This document shows positions 45,035-55,400 of a stretch of DNA of 64,000 nt, in pieces. Both the position numbers and the translations under genes were made by a program. Below the pieces are notes generated by a model. That model was not told the origin of the DNA, did no database searches, and saw nothing but the letters and a program-made list of their open reading frames with translations. Numbering within the stretch: position 1 is the first letter of the stretch; each line of letters begins with the position of its first letter. The DNA is from Ypsolopha sequella (lineage: Eukaryota > Arthropoda > Insecta > Lepidoptera > Ypsolophidae), in NCBI GenBank assembly GCA_934047225.1, contig OW203990.1:20749045-20813044 (forward strand), written 5' to 3'.

Positions 45035-47061
45035 GTCTGAGGCTCAGAATAAGGAATACAAATAGAAACCTGGCTAAAATAAGAACTGGGCATGAGCCAT
45101 TGTACTCATCTAACGTAAATTACTCCTGTGTACGAGTGAATGAAACGACGGACCGCACTTACTTTATATTTTTTCCTGGTGTGTCACTAGATTGAACCAA
45201 ACAAATGTCAGATGGATGTAATTTGGATGTATTTTAAAAATTATAATACAATCAAATTAAATATGTCTCATCATTGTATCGTTGTGTTGTAATATCGTTC
45301 GTAGCGTGCATCATATCTTAATTTGGTGGCATCGAAATGTCTAATGCATTTTGCGAAAGTTTACAGCTTCACCGAGAGAAATTAAATATTTTTGTGCTCT
45401 TCCTCTCAAAATTCGTGAAAGTGTGATTTATTATTGTTTGTGTTGATTGTTTTTTTAACATTGTAATAAAATGTCTTGTGCGATTGAAGGCTGTAAATCG
45501 CATACAGGAAGAAAAGAAAACAACAATGAAGCAATATCATTTCATCGGTGAGTTCTGATAGTTTTTATGTTAATAAGTTGCAGGATCATACCTAAAACTC
45601 AGTAACAATAATAGTAGTTCTTGTAAATTATACTCGTGTTCAATTCTACACCGATATTTGCCTGTTTTATATAGATTTTCTGCAGACTAGTAGAGGTTAT
45701 GTTTTTTCGCATAGTGATGTACTAAAGTCCGTGTCGCAAACTATCGAACATTGGTTCACGTGGCAGCCGTGCATAAAGGATGAAGCCGCAGATTAATTGC
45801 AGCGCGAGTTAAAAGAAAAATAATGCCGAATAAATATTGCCATATCTTTTTGTTACAGATTTCCAAAAAGGGAAGAATTAAAAAGTGGATGGCTTAGACG
45901 AATAATTAGACCCAATTGGCCAATTAAAAAAAGCACTCATATTTGTTCGAAACACTTTACGCCGGATTCTTTTGGACCAAACGAAAATTTAACATGGAGA
46001 CGGTTAAAAGCAGATGCTTTAGCGACGTTATATTTACCAGATACAGACACATTGGTAACCTTTTAATAATTATGTATAATTGCATTATCAATCTTGTTTG
46101 TAGGTACGTGCTTGTACTATACTATAGTATATTAACTCGATAATTTTTCAATTTTAGGCAAGAGAACCAGTACCTATGGATGTTTGTGGTGTAGAAAAGT
46201 GCATACTTCTATGTTCGCAAATCGTTCTGAAAGGCCTGTTCAGAACTTGTACGTTACTTCCGTGATCGACTTCACGAAGAAATTCCGCAGATCAAGACAT
46301 TTTCGTACTTAGTGGTTGACAATAAAAGTACTTTGATAGGGTGGTTCTTTCGTGAAATGAATTTTGGGAATGCTTATTGACTTGAACTGCACATAATTTG
46401 ATTTCTTATTACAGGTTATAAGGTATTTTAATCGTTCATTATTTGTTATCAGTTATTATTCAAGATTAGTTGATGTTTATTTGATATAATAATAAAAAAA
46501 ATTAAATTACCTCTGTAGTAATTGCGCTGTCATCGCTCATCATTTTTGTACTAGAAACAAGCACAATTTTGGACTTAACTTATGTACCTACTTGCCTACG
46601 ATATAGTAATTTGTTCTTAATAAAAAATATTATGCTAAAGAAAGATATCCTTTTATTAATTCCTTATTTACACAATATAACATGTGTCCCACTGGGGTAG
46701 ACAGAGACCACTTTGCTATTAATTCTCTTGGCCTCCTTCCAAAGCAAGAGGATGTCACCAGAAAGGTCGGTGCCTCCTGCATTCTCTTTTTTTTCACACT
46801 TTGATACGATATAATGTGTGGTAAGCAGATTGGTCGTGGTTCATTTCGATTTGGTTTATTTATCGTAGTCAAAAATCGACATTGTTACATCACTAGCAAA
46901 GCAACGAACTAGTGACAACCTACCTAATTAAGAAAAAACTAATACATATCCATCTCTCTCTAACGCACTAGAATGTCGTAAGAAAATCAAGGATAGGTGT
47001 TTTTCTCCGCGTATTATTTTAGCCAGGCTTCTATTTGTATTCCTTATTCTGAGGTCTGAGG
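45035..47061. mobile_element. P-element-like transposable element with THAP gene
   Basis: The element 45043-47053 (2011 bp) has 40-bp terminal inverted repeats (45043-45082 and 47014-47053) starting CTCAGAATAAGGAATAC with one mismatch, and a perfect 8-bp duplication GTCTGAGG (45035-45042 and 47054-47061). A 9-bp subterminal inverted repeat TGTCACTAG lies 139 bases from the left end (45182-45190), and its complement 136 bases from the right end (46909-46917). Drosophila P elements have 8-bp duplications, 31-bp ends and 11-bp internal repeats about 125 bases from each end. With the THAP-domain gene inside (45471-46265), the P superfamily is the best fit. No transposase catalytic region is visible, so it is non-autonomous. 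hAT also makes 8-bp duplications, but hAT proteins do not carry THAP fingers. Confidence 0.85.
45471..46265 (+). CDS. THAP zinc-finger protein within the P-like element (predicted 126 aa)
   Basis: Exons 45471-45547, 45859-46054 and 46158-46265 join in frame (phases 2 and 0; GT/AG borders cg|gtgagt, acag|attt, ttg|gtaacc, tttag|gcaag). The peptide opens MSCAIEGCKSHTGRKENN, then SFHR.FPKREELKSGWLRRI, THICSKHFTPDSFGPN and WRRLKADALATLYLP. The THAP signature C3-x4-C8-x46-C55-x2-H58 is complete, with the invariant Pro (P28), Trp (W37) and HF after the His. The finger fills about residues 1-75; the last 36 residues (exon 3) are not recognised and this exon is the weakest call. THAP fingers bind DNA; in P elements this domain binds the subterminal sites. 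A THAP-only product from a deleted P-like element recalls the truncated repressor-type P proteins. Expression is unknown. Alternative: exon 2 could read on to a stop at 46070 without splicing. Confidence 0.7.
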
Positions 47062-47640
47062 TGCTGAGCAGCCGAGACACTAGACACATGACACAGAGTA
47101 TATAATTTACTCACGAGAAGAACATCGACTCCTTACAAATAAATAAGGAGGAACCGCAATTTATTCTAGTTGTGGGCTAAAAGACAGATGGCGTTGGCGC
47201 AAATCAAATCAAATATTTTCTTTCACCATCGCCCCTCAGAAAATAATAAAAATCGCAAATTTAAAAGTACTTACATTGGGTTCGAACCTCATACCTGTTG
47301 ATCACGAAGACGATGTATTCGGATGATATAACCATTCGAGCACAGACGTTGATGTAATAATTTAGGCTATTGTTTAATAGTGGGCGTTACAAACCGTAAA
47401 CAGTTTCTGTACCTAGATATTGGTGTACAAATTAAAATACTGTATTCGATTTTGCAATAACAAAAAATGAAATTTAAGCTACGTTCATAATTAAATTACA
47501 ATTTAATTTTTGACCACAAGACAAAAGCTTGACATACACGTTCAAGTACAAATCACGTTGATACATTCCCAACCACGGTCATGTACATGTGGACGGTGCA
47601 ACTTTTATGAGCCCGGTAATGATGATCACCATGAGGTAAA
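47062..47640. other. Intergenic; possible tRNA-like segment at 47276-47352 (- strand)
   Basis: On the - strand, 47352-47276 has CTCGAATGGTTATATCATCC (A-box-like) and GAGGTTCGAACCC (a perfect B-box) about 35 bases apart. A clean cloverleaf could not be drawn, so a tRNA pseudogene or SINE head is more likely than a functional tRNA. The rest is AT-rich. Confidence 0.35.
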
Positions 47641-47982
47641 AAAAATGAGATAATAATAATAATAACTTTATTGACCAAAAAGTTGCAAAAAATAAGTCAC
47701 AGAGTTTTGAACATTTAAAATTTCATCATAGTAAGTAGTTAGACAAATATTTAGTCACTTAGTTAAACTAAAAATATGAGCTATACAAATATAAATCAAA
47801 TCTTTGACACCTGAGCTAAATCGAAAGATCTGTCAGGTGACAATTTATTATCACCTCTGTAAAGATGGAATGACAACAGGTAAACTGATTTATAATTTAA
47901 ATGAAATGTAAATCTTAATCTAAATTACAAAGTCATAAAAAAGAGAACAAAAGTAATTATAAAAATTAATAATTATACTATT
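47641..47982 (-). repeat. Possible LINE 3' terminus
   Basis: An AATAATAATAATAACTTTATTGACC start on + reads on - as GGTCAATAAAGTTATT followed by ATT repeats. This is a common 3' end of lepidopteran non-LTR elements. No coding remnant was identified on this strand. Confidence 0.35.
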
Positions 47983-49170
47983 ATGAACAAAAATCAAAGC
48001 AACAAAACACAAAAGATTGCATTTGACTCTGCTACGTCATGGTTTGATTCTTATCTCCATGGACGCCAGCAGCGCATTCGTGTCAATGACACATTCTCCA
48101 TTTGGTGTGACGTGACTGCTGGAGTTCCACAAGGCGGAGTTATTTTCCCTTTGCTTTTCTCTGTCTTCATAAATACTCTTGTCTCTGTTGTGAACTTCAG
48201 CTCTTTTCACTTACTGCCGATGACTTGCACCTGTACTTATCCTGCAAACAAGATTCACTGTCTAATACTATTGAGACGATGATCGTTGATCTTGACTCTT
48301 TTAATCTATGGACTGAACGGTATGGGCTCTTAGTCAATTCAGCCAAGACGCAAGTCATGGTTTTAGGAAGTGGAGCTCTTGTCCATAAACTTGACCTTGA
48401 TACCTTGCCCTCGGTTCATCTGAATAATATACCTATACCTTACTGTATCAAAGTAAAAAACCTGGGTTTGCATATTCAGAATACAAGGTCCTGGGATTTA
48501 CACGTCTCAGAAACAAGTAGAAAAATATTTGCATCTATGCATGCACCTAAACGCTCGCAAAAGTTCCTGCCATACTCTGTCAAAGTTACTCTTGTCAATT
48601 CCTTGTGCATTAGGGATTATTCTGGATTATGCAGATGTCTGCTATCCCGACCTCACTGAGGAACTTCTGAATAAGCTTGACCGTCTTCTCAACGTATGCA
48701 TCCGCTATATATTCGGGCTGCGTAAGTATGATCACATCTCTGAATTCCGCGCCAAACGTGTAAATTGGCTTAACATCAGGTACCGGAGATTCCCACGTTC
48801 TTACTTTCTCATATGGTATTCTCCATAATCCCAATTCCCCACTGTGGAGAATGAGTAATATTACAACCTGAATTATGTAGGCTTTATTGTGCTAAAATCC
48901 TAGTAATGTAATGACAATGAGTGACATCTAATCAAACTGACAATTTACCATAAATACGAGTACGTAGTATTTACCATAAGTACGACACCCACAATATCTC
49001 AAAGTATGTTTTGTACCCCTCTTGTCCCTCGATCGTCTTCAACGACCCAGCAAAGCCTGGCTTAGACATGTAAGTTTTGTACACGTCGCCCACCTCTCAC
49101 GTGGCCTGATGTTTGGCTCGGACGTATGGTTGGATTTTGAGAGGCTTATAATTATTATTATTGTTATCAA
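47983..49170 (+). mobile_element. LINE (Jockey/CR1-type) reverse transcriptase remnant
   Basis: The + strand, in changing frames, yields SWFDSYLHGRQQRIRVNDTF, TAGVPQGGVIFPLLFSVFIN (RT motif GVPQGS..GPLLF), then TADDLHLYLSCKQ (the catalytic YADD with Y replaced or shifted), LDSFNLWTERYGLLVNSAKT, KNLGLHIQNTRSWDLHVSE, then LPYSVKVTLVNSL, DYADVCYPDLTEELLNKLDR and LLNVCIRYIFGLRKYDHISE. The order fits the RT palm, thumb and C-terminal region. Several frame changes show decay. A further tail RPSKAWLRHVSFVHVAHLSR at 49050-49110 and an ATT-rich end near 49150 probably belong to it. Confidence 0.88.
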
Positions 49171-49401
49171 TCAGTTGAATTTTTCTCATCAACCTAAACT
49201 TCTTTTTTTTTTACTCTGTGATAAACGTCAAGCAGCATTATAAAAAAGGGCCGGGAAAGTTTGCCTTTTCCGTGTAATTTTCCCATTTTTCTTGATTTTA
49301 ATGTGTGTAGAAGATACTATTTGCAAAACAAACTGTCAATTGGTTATTGCTCTTCATTCGGTCGTTTTCCAAACCACTATCTAACATAACCTAATTTTAA
49401 A

Positions 49402-52400
49402 ATGTCGATCACGACTTTGGAAACTACGGAAAATTTCGAGAACTCCATCAGGTAACCTACGTAACCTTTCCACATTGAACCAATGTCACTAAATTCCTTA
49501 CATGATTTACGTAAATTGAAAAGGTCTAGCTAGACTAGGAGCGTACAGTCGATAACCCTATGTATCGTGTAACAAGATGGGACAAATTTGTAGTTCTATA
49601 GAAAATAAACTACATCAAAATAAATAGGGTTGGTTGGCGCAACCTGGAGCATTTTGTTTTTGCTGACGGCACAAAGCCCCTGCCAACCCTGTTTATTTAA
49701 TTTTGTTTCATACACATCTCCAAATTGGTCACATCTTGTTACTCAATACATAGGGTAACCCACTGTATACCCATAGTCTAGTCCATTCGATCTTCAACTT
49801 TCACATTATCCCTCATTCATTATAGTACAGCCTCATCAGTTTTGTAGTTATTTACCCTGCGGTCCGAAATAGAATTACAATGGATCATAAGCCATTCACT
49901 TCATACTTTCGTAATCGATTTTAGCGATATAATTCTATTTCGGAATGCAGGGTTAGTGATTGACACAAATTATGGGCTAAGGTAAAACAACAAAGAGGCA
50001 AATAGGTTCAATTATTTTTTGGTCAGTGTCAAGGGGCAGCAAAAAGTGTACTTAATAACCTAACAGCTCAGCCAATCTGCCTCACATCTATATTCCCTTA
50101 GTGCCCCTAATCAACACCTTAACCTTTTTATTTATCAAACTTTGTTAAATATTACTATCACGTAATCATGCTAACATTGATATAATAGGTCCAGCATTAT
50201 CAAAACAGAAAGTGGTGTAAATGGATCTCAATGCTAATACAATTACATTATCATCTTACCTTTGTAACACAAGGAAAATTTTCTAACATTAAGCTGTAGA
50301 ATTATAAAATTTTTATAACAATCGATTTCTGGCAGAATCTATCCTCCTGCCTCTTCGGGAGTTAAGAAAACTACAAGACTATTCTTTATATTCAGTTAAA
50401 ATAGTAACAAGGGACTGCACAATGCTAAAATTCAGTCCTGCTCTAATGCGTTTGTTTTTAAACTCTATCCTGCTCTAATCAGATGCAGCGCACGCAAAAC
50501 TTCAGTTATTTTGAAATCGCGGCTCCATTAGGACATTAACCATAATTTCTTTGTGTAATAAAGATGTTTTTTTCTAGTTAGTATCTGCATGTGTTGGTTT
50601 TGTTTCAATCGGTTTTGAAACATAAAAACTGAATCGCTTTTTTCATGAAATTAATGCTTTTTTAAAAGTAATGTAATTAATAGAAGATTGAAAGTATGTT
50701 TATTTATAAAGTGTAATTAATAATTATCTTGAGTCAAAAAACACACCTTATTTTTTTCAAATTTTTACTATCTACATTGACAGAAAGCCCCTTAGGGAGT
50801 GTATTGTTAATTAGAGCTTTATATAATTTGATTTAAAATATTTGTGTATCTTGATTAGAGATGAAACGGATAGTGATTTGGCCGGATACCGGATACCGGA
50901 TATCCGGCGAGGCCCTAGGCCGGATAGCCGGATATCCGGCGGCCGGATATCCGGCTCAAGATATGCGTTTCGCACTAATTGAGCAAGTCTTAACATTACG
51001 CACCAAGGTGCGTGCGGGTGCAACTGGGCGAGATTATTTGTGTATTTTCTAAATCACAATCACAATCATACAAATGCTGGTCTGCAAACGCGAAACAATT
51101 TCCGATCCTAACAAAATTCGTAAATATGTATCTTTTGTCTCCTTGCGGTGTATACTGTATATAAATGGACAGGTATATTTAAATGAAACCGCGTAATCTA
51201 CTGTTCATACTGAACAAATTTCCCAAAGTAACATATTGAAAAAATAAATTGAACCTGCCCACCCAATGCCCTTTCAAAATTCACAGTAGGTTTTAAAATG
51301 AGTAACATGAAAATGAGTAACATGAATGAGAAACATGAAAATATTTTTTCATTTCCACAAATATGTTTCTTTAGAAAAATTGTTCAGTATGATTCTTAGA
51401 CCATGTGTTTTTTATTAAAAGATACCTGTTGAATTACATCCGGTATATTGTGAGAGCAAAAGAAGCTGGTGTAATGTATGAAGAAAAGCACAAACGTTAA
51501 TTCCCAACAATTGCTGTACAGCTTGTCTTTATCTACCATAGCTCAACTCTATTCACTTTATGTATTAGAATTTAGATTATTGAATCATTGATACAATCAA
51601 TTTATTTTGTGATTTAACCGACTTTTTGTATGCTGAGTTAAGTATCCGGTATCCGGCCGGATACTGGCTACTATCCGGCCGGATACCGGATACCAAAAAT
51701 GTGGCCGGATAGGCCGGATACCGGATAGTAACCGGATATCCGTTTCATCTCTAATCTTGATACATTACTTTTCTGAGTGTTGATGATGATGTTGCGGTGG
51801 GACGCCTGCTGGGCTCAGGTGGATGGTCGCCTCTCTATTTGAAGCTACTCCATCCAATTCCCATTGCTTAGAGCTTTGGTATCCTAATGTCCCAGGGGCA
51901 TTCCCTCCTCAAATCTTCCGCTTCTTTCTGAGTGTTATTAGGGGCTATTTACTAGCAGTCTAAATACAGTCCTTGTGGTTAACACATCGTTGGCATACAC
52001 AACAACCACACAACATAAAAGGTTTATAATATTATTAAAACTCGCGTGAGCTGACGTACTAAATTATTATTACATACAGCTTGAACACTCACGTGTGATT
52101 GTCGTTGACTACATGCCAACCGTTTCACCGATACAGTTTCGGCATTATGAAGGCGAGTGTCGTTCTTCTTAGGACGATGACGCGGCGTTCACCGTGTGCT
52201 GCGTCGAACACCGTGTGCCGCGTTGAACACCGTGTGCCGCGTCGAACACCGTCGTTGTCGCCGGGCTGCCAGTGCCCGTTTGAGAACAACGGTGAATGCC
52301 TAAGAACAGTCGTCTTGATAATGCCGAAATTGTATCAGTGAAACGGTTGGCATATAGTCAACAACTCACACGTGAGTGTTCAAGCCGTATGTAATAATAA

Positions 52401-55400
52401 TAAAAGGTTTAGTTTGCTGATGGAACACTCGAACAGTTAACAAAATGCAAAAGTTCAAACAAAACAATCAATTTTCAGGTCTCCAAATCTCGCAGTTGTT
52501 CATTTCTCAGCCGGCTGGGCAGCGCAATGTGGCCAAGTGACAGACGTCCTCAAAGAGCTTGCAAAACTTCCAGAAATACAAGCTGGCGGAGCTACATTCT
52601 GCATTTGTGATGCTGAAAAACTTTCAGAAACCTCCCTGAAATATAAGGTGAATAGAATTCAAAACAAAATAAATTAATTTAAAATTATTTTTACTTTTTA
52701 ATTTACAGACAAGGCTCATTACATGCTTATAACTCTTTTTAATTTTCAACGCTTTTTGATTTGTATATTTTAAGATGTGTGTTTTGTGTTACAAGTTCAT
52801 TGAAATAACTCTATTTACTTTAAACAATGTTTTGAAGATTTCGCTTGGTAATTGAAACTTTTGACTGATTTTCCAAAAAATGGTCTATGAAATCAAAAAG
52901 TAAAATATTGTATTTTATTTTAGGTTGATTCGGTGCCTACTGTAATTTTATTCAAAAATGGAAACCAAGTAGACAGAGTAGATGGCGCAGATGCATCTCA
53001 GATCTCATCCAAAGTCAAAAGTCACTGCCTTGGTAAAGGTGTTGCAATAGACGCATCGGCACAACAACCATTAGAAGAAAGACTGAAACAGTTAATCAAT
53101 AGGCACAATGTGATGGTTTTCATGAAAGGAAACAGAGACCAGCCGAGATGTGGATTCAGCAGGACCCTTATTCAAATTCTCAATGGATTAGGGTAGGTTT
53201 TATTTATACCCTTGTCAATAGGTACTCATAAATTAAGCTATAGGTATAATAAAATAAATCTTGAATCTCTTGGTTATTTTAGCAACTTCAAGGCAAAAAC
53301 ATTTCCTACAACTAAAAACGTGCCTTTGTTTGATATTGTTTTAAAATTATCGATTTTACGGGTTAAAGATTAAGAAGGTTAAATGTCAAGCTTATCCATA
53401 ACAAACTTCACATTATCCTCGACATGAATTCATAGATTTAAAAAAAACGGGCCAAGTGCGTGTCGGGCCACGCGCAGTGTAGGGTTCCGTAGTTGCCCTG
53501 CACGATATGCGGACTTCTTCTCCAAGTACATTTTATAAGTTTGTCGACTAATACGCTCTTCTAGTACGCTCGGTAGTTGCTCTTCCCAAAAACGGCCCAT
53601 ACATTTTGTTCCTGCTGATGCGAATCGCCCCGTGTTTAGAGGGGACTAAAATTTTGGCGTGATCTGTACTCGTTAACTTGTAAAGCCTACTTAGCTGTGA
53701 TAGTTTTCCTTTTAATTTCGTTATGTATACTACTGCCGTGATTTTTTTCACGTCTCCAAATACAACGGTTTCGCTAGCAGGGGAGGGACACTTGACTCTA
53801 ACAAAAATTAACACTTTTAAGCTTAATATTTCGCAAACGGATCCCTGGATCGAAAAATGGTCTTCACACACCCCCAATATTTTTAAATTACCTATCCAAT
53901 GACACCCCACACTAGGGGATAGACGAGAAAAAAAAACATCCCCACTTTACGTGTAGGGGAGGTAACCTAAAAATAAAAAACATTTTCAAAATTCTACTGT
54001 ACCACTTTATCGGCGTGATAAATATGTATACCCATGCCAAATTACAGCTTTCTAATACTAATAGTCTCTAAGCTAAGCCGCGGACAGACAGACAGACAGA
54101 CATGGCGCAACTATAAGGGTTCCTTGTTGTTGACTGTGGAACCCTAAAAACCGGCCAAGTGCAATTGTACCCAAGCGCCCAGGAACATTTGTTTATTTAA
54201 ATGACTCATATTTACCTAATTATTAAAGTTATACATTGATCAACGTGTGCTCACTATCACAAGTATCTTTAAATTGTGCCCAAAAATTTGCCTAAATATT
54301 GTTAAATTATAAATTCAAAAATCCAAAATCCAAGCCAAAAATAATCATATGCACCAGAGACTGAAAAGGGCAAAAGGCTCATGATTGGTTCGTACTGTTG
54401 TCATGCGACGCTAGGCCAGCCGTGGTTGGCCGACTAAAAGACACAGTGAATGCCGTGCAGGAGCCGTGTTCAACACACTTCATCTTGGGGCATTTCAGCT
54501 CTAACCAGACTTCTATGTTTTTTTCGTTCACTGCTCCTGCCGTCGCTCCTATGTTTTATTTTAATTACCGAGTTAATTCATGACTTTTGACGATAATGAG
54601 TTCGTCTCCTGCAGTGAGATATCAGTATATTTTTATGTTAACTGTTAAAAACACAATGAACAACAATTTTTGAATTTTTGAAATGATCCTATTATTACCG
54701 AAGTTAGCGATATCAATATTTATCACTTTTAGTACGCCATCGTTTACGTTGACGTCACGATCTATGCCGTTAAGAGGCCCCTTTACACCTCTGATTGTGA
54801 AGTCAACTGCTTATTTTCTTTATAAGTATTATCAAGCGACATCTAACTACGTATCTACGTCGTGACCATATCGTAAAATTGTCAATTTCATGATCAGTTT
54901 GGGCAGATCGTAAAGTATGAAATCAAAAATCCTTCATCAAAAGTTAAAAATAGGTGCGACGACGAGCGAAGCGAAGCGGAACGAGAAGGAGCGTGTTAGG
55001 TTTACCATCTAAGATAAAATAAGGAGCCGAGCGAAGCGAGGTGACCCTCCCAATTTTAACAGAAATACGATATGGCCAACCAGATCATGAAATGGTCAAT
55101 TCTACGATATGGCCACAACATCTATCAAAAGGCAAAATTTGATGAAACACCATCATATTAGCTGTCAGGATATCGTGAATATTGCCTCGTTTTTACGCCA
55201 CCTTTAGCAAGTTGTATACCTACTTTTTATCTATACTGGAAATAAAAAAGAGAAACACAGTGTGTCCCTCGTAAGAGTGCACATCCGAAAAAGGGTGAAA
55301 CTAGATCCAAACATATCGACAAAAACAAAGAAAATTTTATTTTTTATTTTTTTTTTAATCTTGAAAAAATGCTCCGCAGTGCCTTTTGTTAACCGCTCAT

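Noticed and set aside
46630..46872. 80-codon - frame within the P-like element
   Set aside because: Checked as a possible transposase remnant; no P, hAT or other transposase motif seen.
47276..47352. Functional tRNA gene on the - strand
   Set aside because: Good B-box, but acceptor and anticodon stems do not pair convincingly.
50861..51052. 63-codon frame in the hAT element
   Set aside because: It translates the CCGGATA repeats; no transposase similarity.
53548..53910. 120-codon frame on the - strand
   Set aside because: Lies wholly inside a common interspersed repeat and has no recognisable domain.
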